DNA of 64,000 bases. It comes from Climacium dendroides (taxonomy: Eukaryota; Streptophyta; Bryopsida; Hypnales; Climaciaceae). The notes under the pieces are model-generated. The model saw only the letters and a list, made by a program, of their open reading frames with translations. It searched no databases and was not told the DNA's origin. Both the position numbers and the translations under genes were made by a program. The stretch lies in contig OX467090.1 in assembly GCA_950106755.1 (NCBI GenBank), positions 5,952,001 to 6,016,000 of the forward strand. Reading direction: 5' to 3'. Below, piece by piece: positions 1 to 12,393 of the stretch (position 1 is its first letter; each line of letters begins with the position of its first letter).

Positions 1-179
1 GGACAACAACATTGGAAACAACATTATATCTTTCATTACTATAGTGTAAGTCAAACATGCTAGATATTGCAATGTGCAATGTGGCAACCAAATTTTGATG
101 TGCCCTTCATTAACTACTAAAGTCCTATGGGGGACTCTTGGGATTTTGAGTAGGCTCATGTGATTTCAGTTTTTGACAT

Positions 180-1001
180 GATTTTTTAAAACTTTTTTTT
201 GAAGATAGGAAATCATATTAGCTTTTGGAGCATATAATTTTCATATCAATTGATGCATGAAAACAAAAGTTATGCTACCATGAGTCCAAAAAGAAACTCA
301 AGGGGTTGCCCTCCATAAATTACAAAATGTTGAATTTTTAAAATTAAACCTTTTTTCCTCAAAGATTATATTTTTGTCTACATTTGAAGCTTTGATTCAT
401 TCTATTTTGACTAGTGATGAGAAAGATATGGACAATCTTGTTTTTTGGACAATCTAAGCATCTTCTTGAAAAAATAACTTATAAAATTCATTTTTTAATG
501 CAATTTTGTCAATTTTTCAGAAATAATTGTTAAGCAAGGTTAATTTTGCTTGCTAGAACAATCTCACCATTGGGATTATTGTATTTCAATTCCATCTTAG
601 AGCTATTAATGGTTTAGTTATATCTTCATTCTTGAACCTACTTCTATTTAATAATTTTTTAATGAATGAAAATTAAGTGTTTTTTTGGTCAATTTTTTCC
701 CCAATTCAATTCTTCAACATAAAAAATTAGAAAATCAAAATCAATAGTGCAAAAATTTTAAGCGTAGAGGATTCAAAGCCAAAAATCTAGCCAATCAAGG
801 TGTGAAAAAACCTTGTTTTCTTCACTTGAAATGCAAATATCTTGCAATCTACATGGTCAAAGTTTTGAAACTTTTTCAATCCATTCTTGTACTAGCCTAG
901 TGCAAGATCCTATGGTTACATGTGAAAAAAAAACTTTAAATATTTAAAGTTTTTGCTCTTTGCAATAGAAATGGCAATTTTGAGTGTTTTTTGATGGGAA
1001 A
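180..1001 (-). repeat. Diverged copy of the TTAACCCCTAAA-ended repeat family
   Basis: This AT-rich stretch is a diverged, reverse-oriented copy of the family described at 48839-50722. The clearest matches are the part around 770-1000, which has 'atcttgcaatctac', 'caagatcct' and 'agaaatggcaattttg' in the same order as at 45760-45920, and the part around 385-430, which matches the 'aagctttgaatcattct' block near 45310. The ends are too worn to place exactly. No coding sequence is visible. Confidence 0.5.
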
Positions 1002-1330
1002 AAGGCCTCGGGATTTTAAAAAACTAGCAAGTCTCCAGTTGAAGAGACAAGAGAAAATCAACCAGAATCAGCAAACCTCTTGCTGGGACAGTATTCTGCA
1101 CCCGGGTGGAGATGCTCTCAATTCAGAGTTAAGTTTGAAAAAAAATTCCACTACTAGTAACATTATTAGCCACTTGATTGAGCTACTGTAATTTATTTTT
1201 GTTTATTTATTTCACAAATGAAACAGACACTACTGTAATTTTTCCATAAACACACATACCATACCACTCTCAAATCACCTCTTTTTCCAAACAAAAAGCC
1301 AAAAAAAATCATGAGTAAGGTTAAGCTTAC

Positions 1331-1755
1331 CTGCGGCGACACCACACATGCTGTTAGTGTCTCTGAATAGATTTGATGCAGACCCACATGCCGTGCAGGT
1401 TGTCCTTCACATGCTTCCAACTTGCCAGGGATGCAAATCTTTGTCTTTCTGAACGATTTATTGTAGTTGATCAATTTGCGCAACAAGTTTTGCAATTGTA
1501 CAAGTTCCAATTCTGGAGGTGGAGCACCAACCAAGGCCTGGAAGGTGCATGAGCCAGACTGATTGTTTCCTCTCCTTTCTTCTTCATGCACACCATCCTT
1601 ACAAAATCACAAACCAAAAAAAGTTTTTGAAGGTGAAAGAAATGAAAAAAGATGGAAAACTGAAGGAAAAGAGTATGCATACTCACCCTAAAGTTGGTCG
1701 CAGAAACATCATGTTGGATGACACAAAAGACGGTGGAAAATTCAACACATTTAAG
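1331..1755 (-). CDS. Unidentified two-exon gene fragment
   Basis: Two adjoining minus-strand blocks look like exons. The upstream block (1755-1687, 23 codons) follows an AG and ends at a strong GTGAGT donor. The second (1597-1331, 89 codons) follows an AG and ends at a GTAAGC donor. Both are in phase 0 with lengths divisible by three, and together they give 112 uninterrupted residues. The first block contains FCVIQHDVS and the second contains PPPELELVQLQNLLRKL and a basic KSFRKTKICIPGKLE stretch. I do not recognise the family; FCVIQHDVS is faintly like the end of a PAS domain, which is only a guess. Base composition is richer in G+C than the flanking repeats. No start codon, stop codon or further exons could be placed, so this may be an internal piece of a broken or captured gene. 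Confidence 0.35.
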
Positions 1756-2529
1756 CTGGAAGTTAGTTTACTGGCAGTCTTATCTCAGTCAAGTTAAAGC
1801 AGGTGGAGTTTGTGCGGAAATAACTTAACACACCCCATAGTAAGGAACTGACTGAACTGAAGAAAGGAAATCTTTGTTTCTGACATTGAAGTTAATTTGT
1901 GAGGAGTCTAGAAATGTAGGCTTATGTTATTATTGAGAATTGGGGAGTTGTTTTTCTGTCTTCTTCTTTGAAGCAGACAATTTGGGGGGTTGCTTTGACT
2001 TGCTTTCCATTGAGACTTGAGAGAGCAGAGCTACCCAACAATAACTTAATTGCCATACAACAGAAGGAATGACGGAGTAACTTCATTGCCATGCAGATCG
2101 ACAAAGAATCCAATCTCCATTGAAACTGAAGACTTTACCAACCGATAGTGGGAGATGGATGATGGATTTTTAGATCTTCACAGCATCAGTGGAAGTTTTG
2201 TATGTGCACTGAAGGTATAACTTAGCTTAGACCCACAGCAAGCTCATTAGAAATTAGAAGTTTGCTCAATACTGTCGATATTTGTCTGTCAAAAACTTTA
2301 CTGCTACAAAGGCAGTACCCATTGTCATCAATTTGGTCAAAAACAAAAACACATAAGTTCTCATTGTGGACCAATGTAGTTACTAGTTAGGGTTGGCAAA
2401 AATATTTCTATAAATAGATGTCGAATTTTTGAAATGGTATTATACCAAAAAAGAAAAAAGTCATTAAATGGTAGGCTTAAATCCTCTTTTTATTTTTTTT
2501 CAGACATTTGTAAACTTATTTTTGCCAAC
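1756..2529. other. Low-copy non-coding stretch
   Basis: This is less AT-rich than the repeats on either side. It could hold 5' exons or leader sequence of the fragment at 1331-1755, but I found no convincing exon. An open stretch on the minus strand (1922-2113) has no recognisable content. Confidence 0.3.
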
Positions 2530-3595
2530 TTTAATTATCCCGTAGAGTTTTTTCAATTTAAAAGTCCAAAATTGCTTCAAAATGCTAGTCTGTAAAGCAA
2601 GGCTAAAATCTTCATCTATATTTGATTTTTAACAATTCAATCATGGGATACTTGATCTAACTTATTAAAGTACATCCTTATAAAATTTCAGAAAAAAAAA
2701 GACTTACCAATTGCAAGATCATAATGCTTGACTGGTTGAACAATGTCTTCTATTTTGGTGGTTTTCACTAGCCCTAGTGGCACCTTTCTCTTAGCTTGCC
2801 TCCTAGGTTGAATAAGCCCAATGAGTCTAACTAATTGTCCTTTTTGGCCCTTGACCTTTAATTTTCTTTTTCTTTTTCTTTTAAGAAAAAGATTGTGATG
2901 CTTGGATTTGAAAAAGAAGTATTATTTTTCAACTCATCTTTCAAAAAAAATTCAAATTTTTTTATAGATCCTACAACTTACAACTCTCCATAATACAAAG
3001 AAATAATTTGAGAATACACATAAAAAAACTTCAACCCAAAAAATAGTAAGTAGAAGGAAGTAGAGAATTATGATTTAAAATACTATATTGTTGAGAAATT
3101 GGTTACAAAATTTAGAAATGCCAATCTCAATGGTCGTAATGTTGTAATAAATAATCTACATAACAATGATTTTATTTTCTACCAAAAGTGTTGATAATTG
3201 AGTTAAATATCAAAGGACTTCAAAATTTATTTTAAAATAGAGATTCCACAATTGTCTACAAATTAAAAGTCCTAATAACTTTCATCTCATTGATCAAAAT
3301 GGAATGATTCAAATCTTTCTACAAATGTATAAATCTAGAAACCAATTCCAAATTTTTATTTATTGAAAGAGTGATTTTTTTTAGTTGCATGCACTTCCTA
3401 AGTTCTGAAGGAAGATACATATCATTTAATATCTTTTTAATCAAATAATTAAAAAAATTGGAAATTATTGCACCTTAAAGTTGTTCTTTGCTCATATGTG
3501 TGAAAATTTCAAAGAAAAAAAAAGCCTATTTATAAATGGATGACCCAAATGCTTTGTTGCTAAAAAATGCAACTTGGTCCTTTAGGCATTAAGAA
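2530..3595 (+). repeat. TTAACCCCTAAA-family repeat, copy 1
   Basis: This region aligns along its length with the reverse complement of 57842-58822. Shared landmarks in order are 'aaggctaaaatcttcatc' (near 2600), 'aatgccaatctcaatggt' (near 3118), the 'tagagattcca' and 'aactttcatctcatt' block (3238-3295), and an end near 'tcctttaggcattaag'. It is non-coding, and its terminal motifs are worn compared with the copies at 48.8 and 57.8 kb. Confidence 0.6.
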
Positions 3596-5330
3596 GAAAA
3601 CTACAAGGGAAGAGACAAAAAATTGCCTGTGAATTTAGGCTTTAAAATGAAAAAAAAATCTCTAAAGTTGAAAGACCTAGCTATATGTTCTTAATATCTT
3701 GTATTGTAGTTTTTTAGGAACTTGGTTAGAAAATTAAAAAATAATTAAAATAGTGGCTAAATTTTTGAAAAATTACTGATCTAATTTGTCCCCAAAAATA
3801 TATATATCAAAAAATTGCCTAATTTATAAAAATTCAACCTAGTCTATACCATCTTGCATATGTTCTTTGTCAATAATTGTAAACATACATTTTAGAATAT
3901 TGTTTACTTCACCATTTTGATTATTCTAAAGCATAATCTCTCAATAACAAAACATATCACTCACATGCAATAAACCTTAACACTTAATAAAATCCTAATG
4001 TACAAGGAAGAAAATTTAGAGATAGGTGGTGAAGACAAAGATATAGGGGAATGCGTTTTTCTAAGATGAAAGTAGCAACAACCATCCAAAAATTATAAAA
4101 ACAACTTGGATGAATGCCTAAATTATTTTTATTATATTTCAAAATTGTCTGATTTTGGCATACTATATTTTGAATTGTTTAACTAATTCTTACATTTTAA
4201 CTAATTATTAAGTAGAACGTTACCTAAGCTTCTAGAAAGCCAATGACGTTAGCATGTGAGCCTAGAAATGAAAGCCTATGAACCTTGAGCCTGGGTATAA
4301 GTAGGTGCTCTATAACCATTGAAGTTGCTTACAACATACATACATATAACACGGGCACTTAATTAGAATACAAGTACCTATAGTCATAGAGGGTGTCTAT
4401 AATATAATTATTTATAAAATAAATGCCTAGGTTTTTAGACTCATGGGGATAAGATCCTAGGCTTACACACTAGCAAACCTTAGTGATAAGGTTGTGTCCC
4501 TTCCAAAATGCAAGGATGTGGTATTATATAGAAACAAGCTCTAAAGTAGACCATGTGATTGTAGTCGTTTTGGGCATGACTAATTGCTTTGGACCTATAT
4601 TTAGGGGGGGGAATCTCAATTTTATATTATTTGAATTAAGGTAATTGGTCCTACATATGCTATATGACTATTTGTGCCACTCTATGGAATGTTGTATTCT
4701 TGCCATGTTAGAAGTCCAAATGAGCCACTTTTGAATAAATGAGTCATGGGCATTGTTGGGATTAGATTGATTAAAACACCAATAGGCTACAAATGATGCA
4801 TATACTCTTGTGATTTTAATTCTTTGTATCATTATTTAACTACAAAAGAATATTAGTGACTTTTAGTGTATAGATCCTATCAAGAAAAGACAATGCCATT
4901 TCAATAACTTAAATTTCATTTTTATTTTGAAAAGAAAAAATAAGCCTTTGCATGTAATTTATCAAATTTTACATATATTAATTGAATGTTAGTATATGCA
5001 ATGAAGAATTTTTTAACTTGTAAGTATGGTCTTTAAAAGAAATATTTCTCTACTTTTGAGCAAATGAGACCATGGACATTGTTGGATGTAGAAGTGGCAT
5101 TTTGTGTGTATGTGCAAGCAATATTTTAGAAGTGACCTAGTGGCAAGAATGGGAGCATGTACCTTTTGATGAAAATTTCAAAGAATAAAGCCACATTAGG
5201 GCCTAAATGTTGTGGCAATTTAGGATAATAACGTGACCATTTTAGGTGAATAAGATGACCATTGTATTTTTTGTTGGTATTGGGATGATATGGCAACACT
5301 TATAGGTTAATCCAACAATGTACACACTTC
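3596..5330. other. AT-rich intergenic repeats, no gene
   Basis: No coding region is visible. The part at about 4205-4480, with 'ttgagcctgggtataag' and short 'cctatag' and 'ctataat' blocks, resembles the reverse complement of 47480-47660, so it belongs to another dispersed repeat. The rest shows nothing recognisable. Confidence 0.4.
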
Positions 5331-5411
5331 AAAATTTCATAATAAATTTACAATTTGTTGGAAAATAAAATTTCATAACAAATTTACACTTTGTTGGAAA
5401 ATAAAATTTCA
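5331..5411. repeat. 36-bp direct tandem repeat, about 2.2 copies
   Basis: Units begin with 'aaaatttcat' at 5331 and 5367, with a third partial unit at 5403. The two full units differ at two positions. Confidence 0.8.
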
Positions 5412-8079
5412 AATGACATCCCTTACTCTCAAACTTTTCATGAGTGAAGAATTTTTTTTAATTCCACCACCTAAAAGGAATATATATATATATAAAAGAA
5501 ATTATTGTGTGACAAGGGCAAACTATATCACCATTTTTGGAACTTGTGTATTTTATACGAGTTATAGTTTAGTTTGTTCCTTGTTTTTTTTCTTTGTGTT
5601 TTCAATTTCACATCTCAATGAGGAAGATTGGATAAACCATAGTATGGAACTCAAACCAAAATAAAAATGAACCATAATGAGTTTCATTCTTTATTTTGTT
5701 CACTTTTGTTCACTCAATCACTAAATGGATTGGAAAAGACTTAAAGACCTTGGGAGGGCTTTGAAATTGAATATTCATTTGGATTTGTAAGGTTGCAACT
5801 AATCTAACCTTTAAATTAAAGGTTTGGAATGTTCTTACAATGCAATTGAACAAAAAAGAAACCAATAGTATAGTGGAGTTGTTGGAAAAATTTACAATTT
5901 TTTAAAATGTAAAATTGTAAGATTTGATACTCATCTATGAGCTATATATTTCTTCAAGTTCCTAAACCAATTTTTCTACAATTTTCAAGATTATAGGGCA
6001 CAAGGTTGTAAAATAAACTTTTTGAGATCTCTAAATTCCTAAGCAATTTTGATTTAGATGAGCAAAGCTACATTCTTGTATAGGATCACATGGCTTGTGC
6101 TTTTTGAAATTATCTTATGCTCCAAAAAATTCAAAGTATTTTGAATTGTAGAACTTATAAAAAAAATAGAATATACATAGAAGTATGTTGGGGCCACTAC
6201 ATGTTATATTTTCTACACATGTGCATCCCAAGGATACTTGGGGGGGGGCTACAAAAAAAATTCCAAATTTTTTTAAACAAACTCCTTGAGAATTAGAGAA
6301 TGTTTTTGGCAATGCTACTAGATGGATCATCTAAAAAACTTGACAACAACCTCAGCATTAAGCTCCTCCATATAAAAACATCCACCATATATCTATATCA
6401 ATACGACTTTGGTTGACTGCAATGGAATTGTACCTTAAAATAACCTCAATTTATGGAATAAATGTATCCAACTACTTAGAGGTGAGAGGAGGGGTGAAAA
6501 TGCATCAATGTACCGATATGTAGGAGAAGACTAGAGTTCCATCACCCTTAGTTGTGATAGAAAAATAGTGAACACATTATGGAGAACAAAGCTAGAAATA
6601 ACTTAGTTGCACTTAAAAGTATCTTGATTTCAATGATAAGCAAAACAAAGATTCCTAAGGGGACAAAATAGATATAAAAGAACACAAAATTGTTGTGAAG
6701 TAAACAAAAATTCAATACATATATATGAACTCAAACCACAAATTTGAACAAAAGTGATATTTTGTGCCACTATAAGGAAGATGAAATCCTATGCTAAGCT
6801 CGTAGAATATACAACGTTTTCAACAAAATGAAAAGCAAGAAAATCAAGGATACTTCCATCACCAATAGTAAATGATGAAAATGTGGAATTGCGGCAAAAA
6901 TGAAAAAAAAATGGAACCAATGTGTTGTTTGGTCTAAATTACTTTAAAATGCTCTCCTATACTAAATAAGAAACTAAGTGAGGCACCCACTTTTTTTTGT
7001 TATAACCCAATCAATCTTACAACTTATATCTTATATTAGATTTAATAAAATTAAAAAAATTTGCTCTAATTTGTGAGGATCCTATCTTTAGGCCTATGTA
7101 TATATCTAAGATAACAACCAATGTCCCCTCCATACAAGCCAAAAACAATACATAAAACAAAAATTTTGGAATTCTTTTATCCCTTCTCACCGAGCTATTT
7201 ACTAAAAATTTGGACAATGAAGTCTTAATGTGACATCATAAATTTTTTTCCTCACAAAGAAACCTAAATTTCAAAAATTGGTGAGCAAGATTGAACCTTT
7301 GCCATTGTATTAGCTATTTCGGAACTTGGATAGATTCAAGTGATGGGGCTTTAGCTCTTAGTTCTGGATTTAGATTTGTGCTTATGTTCTTGGATCATCA
7401 CCAACAGTGGTTTGACTCATTTATAAAGCAAAACTCTACATATATTGCACGACCCAATGGTGTCATAGAACCGCCCCATCCTAATCCCAAGAATGGAAGA
7501 CACTTAAGGCATGCTCTAATACATGCCCTACCTTTATTGGGTAGAATTTAAACAATTTAGATTCAATATAAATAGTCTTGCTCAGATTGTCTTTGTTGAG
7601 TCACAAACTACAAATCATACTATAACTTTCACCTACTTTAGCAAAAAGTAATAAAAATAAGTGCACATGAAAGGTCTTCCTTGACTATAACTTCTATGAA
7701 AATTTCAAAAAAAATATAGAAATCTCAAATCATAATTGCCTATACAAAATTGTTATTTATGGACCCCAAAATTCATTTTCAATTCTTCAGTGGGCAATTT
7801 ATAGACCTCCTACTTTACTTTAAATATTGAGTTGATTTTAAAAAAAAAATAAGTTTAAAGAGGTACAATTAATCTCAAATGATAAGATATGCTTCACGAG
7901 TAATTAATTACACCTGCTTATAGGAGGTCAAAGAAGAAGGAAAAAAGGTGAATTTTTCTATTGGACTTAAAAGGATAGTATCTCTATCCCCAAGTCGAAA
8001 CATCTCCCATGGTCTTCCTAGGCTTTCCTAAGGAGTTGGAGCCCCGATTGATTGTTCAATCTTACCCATACCTTAAATT
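5412..8079. other. AT-rich intergenic sequence, no gene
   Basis: Only short open frames with repeat-like composition are present. A G homopolymer run lies near 6241. The stretch 7770-7815 (ending 'ttatagacctccta') resembles part of the repeat at 52690-52865. Nothing supports a gene. Confidence 0.4.
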
Positions 8080-8320
8080 TAGCCATTTATTTTGTTTTGT
8101 TTGTTACGTTGAGATCTCCCGGACTGTGCGCCCCCTATTCGTGTTCTTGGTATCGTTAGAAAGCTCTTGGCAAGGAGGGGTGCACGGGCTTTGTTTTGTG
8201 GTGTATGAACCTACAATGAGAAAGTTATTGAATTTTGAAGTTTTCATGAACTTAAAAAAATAGAAAATTACTTTTACTTCTGTTTTATTGACTGTGGTAA
8301 CAGCACAGGGCATACTTTTA
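8080..8320 (+). repeat. Dispersed repeat, also at 60585-60812
   Basis: The blocks 'gagatctc', 'agaaagctct', 'aggggtgca', 'gctttgttttgtg' and 'attgaattttgaag' occur in the same order and spacing at 60.6 kb. Differences are mainly C to T and G to A in the 60-kb copy, so this copy is the less decayed one. It is non-coding. Confidence 0.7.
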
Positions 8321-8344
8321 CTTCTGTTTTACATTCATTTTATT

Positions 8345-8875
8345 TTTCAGAGTTCCACTTTTCATAACTTAATCTTAATTTTCCAAAACAAGAAAGAAAA
8401 AAACAAAACAAGATTGCTTTACTTACCTTGCTTTCCACCCTTGCCTTCCTGGGGTTGGAGCCCCAACTGATGTACGACCCTAAATCCTGCTCATGAAATG
8501 GGCCCAACAAGGTAATTTTGGGTTCTCTAGGGATAAAAGTAAAAACATGCCTCCTATTCTGAGCCATGTCTAGAGAATGTTTCAGACCTCGCTAATTTGA
8601 GGTCTCTGATTGCAAATATGAATTCGAAATTTCCAAATAAAAAATTATGTGACAAATATAAAAAAATTTCCTTGTGTTTTCCCTTGGTGTAAATCCAGCC
8701 TGCTGGGCCCATTTCACGGGCAGGGTTTCACGTCCCACCAACTGCTTGTTCACTTTTATTTCATTTCTTCTTTCAAAGTTTCACTTTTTCATGAAAAGTA
8801 CAATACCTTAAGCTTAATTTTTTTTCCAAAACAAGAAAAAAAACAAAACAGGGTTGCTTTCCACCCACTTGGCTT
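8345..8875 (+). repeat. Local direct duplication
   Basis: Two related blocks, about 8345-8455 and 8770-8875, share 'ccacttttcat'-like sequence, 'cttaattttccaaaacaag' and 'aacaaaacaagattgcttt' or close variants, and 'gctttccaccc'. The intervening part also repeats 'gggcccatttca'-like text in the opposite sense (8497-8515 and 8700-8720). An open frame across this region has no recognisable domain. Confidence 0.55.
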
Positions 8876-9250
8876 TGGTATTCTAATTGCTTCCCATGAT
8901 CCATTAAGATCAGATCCCATTAAGCTCCGCTCCATTGCCGAGATCCTCCAAATCTCCTTTTCAAAAGAGGGCTTCCTTCAGCCTTCAATTCATCCATCAT
9001 GGGCTCAGGATTGCAGGAACTCCTGATTGATCAAGTGATGTTTTGGCAGGGAGCAGGAAACGGAAGCTTAAATTGAAACTTTAATTGGAGCCTAATCTCG
9101 GTGACCACTGACTGACCCACTCCACCTCCAGGGAAGGAACTTCAATGCCAATTGAGACCAGATGCCCACTCATTAAGGCCTTCACCCCTCTAATGGGAAT
9201 GATTCCATGATTGTGCTGGATGGGGGAGTGACCAAGAGGCCCAACTGGGC
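8876..9250. other. Low-copy, moderately GC-rich stretch without a recognised gene
   Basis: The composition is more balanced than in the surrounding repeats, but frames are short and no protein family is recognised. Confidence 0.3.
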
Positions 9251-9319
9251 TAATTAAGATTAAGCTTAATTAATTAAGATTAAGCCTAATTAATTAAGAT
9301 TAAGCCTAATTAATTAAGC
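9251..9319. repeat. 20-bp tandem repeat, 3.4 copies
   Basis: The unit is taattaagattaagcctaat, starting at 9251, 9271, 9291 and (partial) 9311. The first unit has one T for C change. Confidence 0.9.
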
Positions 9320-9367
9320 TTCAGTGACCTCTGCATTTGGGGACCAGCTGACGGCCCATGGGCGGGG

Positions 9368-9412
9368 CATCATGTGCATCATGTGCACCATGTGCGCCAT
9401 GTGCGCCATGTG
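9368..9412. repeat. 9-bp minisatellite, five copies
   Basis: The units are catcatgtg, catcatgtg, caccatgtg, cgccatgtg and cgccatgtg. The stepwise change across the array suggests slippage growth. Confidence 0.9.
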
Positions 9413-9654
9413 CTAATTTGACACATTGATTACTGTAGGATTCGCACCCCAGATGGAGTTATGTGCAAGTTGGGTGAACTGATCTTTGAAGTTTGTTCTC
9501 CACTCCACTCCTGAGTTTAGTATTCAATTAAGTGCAAGGACACATTGATTGATGAAGAGTGCAGGTTGTTGTTTTTTATAAAAAAACTTGGAGTCAATCG
9601 GATTTGTTTTCTTTGTAAAAGATAGAACTCGCATAGTTCCGGAAACTTTTTGAG

Positions 9655-9852
9655 TTTTACCGGCTACTTTCCTTCAATTCTCATATTGAACCGGTTTTTC
9701 CAGAATTGAGCCCGGTTATTTTCTCTATTTTATTTTACTCAACATAGAAAATTTATAGATTTTGGCACCGGTTTTTTGCTGATGTTTTCAAATTGCTAAC
9801 TGGGTTTTTCCCCAATTCCTCTGGCTAACTTTGAACTAGCTGCCGGTTTTTT
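9655..9852. other. Cluster of CCGGTT-type motifs
   Basis: CCGG followed by CT or TT appears five times in under 200 bp, near 9660, 9691, 9712, 9768 and 9843. Three are followed by a T-run (ccggttttt). The CpG-containing core is conspicuous in an AT-rich, CpG-poor setting. Function is unknown. Confidence 0.4.
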
Positions 9853-9888
9853 CTGAACATTTGGGTAGAAGTGCCTATTTTGGATAAC

Positions 9889-10100
9889 TTAACCCTTGAG
9901 CGCCCAGCTTAAATTCACTGAAATCCTGACCTTTGGGAACTCGTTCCCTTTAAACTACTACCATCCGAAATGAGATTCCATGAAATTGACTAATGATTTG
10001 ATTGTACCATAGAAAAGATTATACTCCGTAATAGTTGAACAAGAACAACCTTTCAAGTCAAAGAAGCCACATTTTGGCCTATGGGGAGCTCAAGGGTTAA
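9889..10100. mobile_element. 212-bp MITE-like element with TTAACCCTTGAGC ends
   Basis: A perfect 13-bp inverted repeat, ttaacccttgagc at 9889-9901 and its complement at 10088-10100, bounds a non-coding interior. No target duplication is evident. The ends resemble the TTAACCCCTAAA ends of the larger family in this window, so the two may be relatives. Confidence 0.55.
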
Positions 10101-10119
10101 GCATTTCAGTGTGTATTAT

Positions 10120-10436
10120 TTGGGAAAGTCATGGAGCGTATTATTTTAGGGTGTGCAAAAATAAGGTTGCTGAAGAATGCCGGAAAAAACAAAAAATTTC
10201 GTCCTATAATGAATATAAAAGTGGATTTTTCATTCGGGCCCATTCTAATTTTGTAGACTCACCTATTGTAGTTACCTTTGGCACTTTTTCCTAAGCCAAG
10301 ATAGAAGAGAGATGATTGGACAAGAAAGTACCAATAGAGAATCTTTTTCAATTACCAATGCATTCAATTGCTGTCCATAATAAGTGAGTCTATGAAATCA
10401 AAATGGGGGCCTTGTCCAAAATAGGTTCCTCTATCT
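10120..10436 (+). repeat. Dispersed repeat, also at about 51755-52460
   Basis: Shared blocks in order are 'gtggatttttcatt', 'gactcacctatt', 'gagagatg', 'atctttttcaat' and 'aggttcctctatcttaag' (aggtacctctaccttaag at 52436). The Harbinger element at 10440 is inserted at the right edge of this repeat. Confidence 0.6.
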
Positions 10437-10619
10437 TAAGGGCCACTTCACACTACAACCCAAGGTCGAGAGTCCGTTGATTTCTTCCAATCAGATTCCA
10501 GGAATCCAAAAAGTTGGCCTCTCAACCCTTGTTCACACTGGAAGGGACAGTCCAAAAGCCGTCACCCTTAAAACTTATGTCAAAAAACTGCCTATATTGA
10601 GATGGACTTGCGAAGTGAG

Positions 10620-11110
10620 TTTAGATCAAGCAAAAAAAGAAACCCATATATAAGGTAAAACAAACCATTGTGGTCAAAATGAGGAGAATTTGACATCATC
10701 TTATTGCTAAAAAATTTCAATTTTTTTCCCACATTAGTACAAGTGTGAGAAACACTGAAATTATATTTTTTTGACAAAGTATGAATTTGCTAAGAATTTT
10801 TGAAGTGATCAACCCAAAAGAATATGTAGACTACCCCATAACCAACAAAATTTGAATCTACAATGCTCATCTTACTACCTAATGCAATCACAATATTTTC
10901 TGTTATAGAAGGCCTAAAAAATCAATTTTTACAATGAATTTCACACAAAAAAGTTAGAAGTTCCTAATGAGGTCAGGGTTCACTCCATTACTACCATGTA
11001 AGACATGCATTATAGCCCACATCTCACATACTTGAAAAAAACACCCACAATGGATCATTTCCTTGGTAATTGCAATAGGTCATTTGACTACAATGGACTG
11101 CTTTACTTTA
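10620..11110 (+). repeat. Dispersed repeat shared with 14580-14980 and 41790-42290
   Basis: Landmarks shared by the copies are 'tatgaatttgct(a)agaattttt', 'gtagactacccca', 'gcaatcacaa' followed by 'attttctg', and 'gaagttcctaatgag' with 'ctccattactac'. Non-coding. Confidence 0.6.
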
Positions 11111-11947
11111 TCTCTCGTGCATCTTGATAGATAATCGCTCTAATTTTTTTATAGTGTTTTGTTGTTTGTTAGCTCACTCATTTTTCACAAGTACATACAA
11201 TGAACAATTTTTCTCAAAACTCTTTCTTTTACAACCAGCCGCCTTTGATGGGGACAAATTTTTTTTGGCTCCAATTTCTTATGGAGCATTTCAACCCCCT
11301 TTCAACTCAAGTTAGAGATAAAAGAATAGAAGAGAATCAAGAGACAAATGTTGGGTTGTCGATGGAGGAGATTGTGAGATTATAGGATTCCTCCAAAAGA
11401 GAGTTGTTCCTAAAAAAAAGGTTGTTCAAAAACAAAAAGCACCCCCCCCCCAAAAGGCAATAGTGAATATTGAAGGAGAAAAAGAAAATTAAATGTGGGA
11501 GGACTTGGGGGTGCTACAATTCATTGCATCGAAGGAGAAGATGGAGTTTGAATTCGTAAAAAATGCCAAAAAAACAGGGCAAGAATTTTCAACCCTAATT
11601 TGAATTTTTCCACGAAAAAATTGGATTGAGGATTAGGGCCAATAGGGACCAAAGATTTTTGCCTTTGTCACATGCCAATGCCCCTACTTAAATCCATGGT
11701 CCCCCCCTTTTTTCCATTGTATATATAAATGCAATGTTGTCACTGGAGTTTGAGACCTCTTCTCTACCATTAGAATGGAGACTTTGCATGATATGGGCAA
11801 ATCTTCCACCTACTTCCTTTCCATGATGAATGTCACCTTCCTTTTCCATTTATATCCTATATAGTCCTTGTTTTGTAGTGAGAGCATATGATATAATTGT
11901 TCTCTCAATGACATTTTTACTTCTTTTTTTGAATCTTTTATTTGTAG

Positions 11948-12393
11948 GAATTGAATGATACTTGGGTGAGGCTTCATGCTAGAATAGTTGTCACGCTATC
12001 TAAATTCAACCTCACTACTATGCCATGCCATAAGAAATTCAAGGCTATTTTTTATGCTTACAAAGAAGACAAAATGACCTATGGTATTTCTAGCAATAAT
12101 TGGCAAGAGAGCAAATTCTATGATGCTCTTTAGATGAGTGGTATTACCAAATGAGGTAGATTGTGAAGCATATCTCTTCTACAACCACAAATAATATACA
12201 AAGTCAAACCAATTCAACCCTAGATGTGGAGAGTGCACCAACTACAACAACCATTTCTACACCACTATTAAAAGATAAGCAAAACTTTCATGATAGAGTC
12301 ATTGATATCTTTGAGAAAATGGCAGAAACTAGCATAGGTTTGATGAAAAACTTTGGAAGAACAAATGAGCTATTAGTAAGAGTAGACCACTAG
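11948..12393 (+). pseudogene. Harbinger ORF1 (Myb/SANT-like DNA-binding protein), broken
   Basis: An exon-like block starts after a polypyrimidine tract and TTTGTAG acceptor at 11941-11947. It encodes LNDTWVRLHARIVVTLSKFN and then a KKFKAIFYAYKEDK segment, which fits the trihelix/Myb-like domain of plant PIF/Harbinger ORF1 proteins (a third-helix K-F-x-N/A-L/I-x-x-x-Y-K-x-D-K pattern). The frame ends at a stop at 12131 beside a small frame slip and resumes with VKHISSTTTNNIQSQ and an acidic/helical tail containing FEKMAETSIGLMKNFGRTNE up to 12393. Upstream, 11200-11380 may be part of exon 1: it is rich in N, Q, P and F and ends in a basic helix, but it is also frameshifted. In the family this protein binds element ends and helps the transposase enter the nucleus. 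Here it is not functional. Confidence 0.7.

Noticed and set aside
8649..9026. A 125-codon plus-strand open frame
   Set aside because: It begins inside a locally duplicated block and contains no recognisable domain; composition and context suggest chance.
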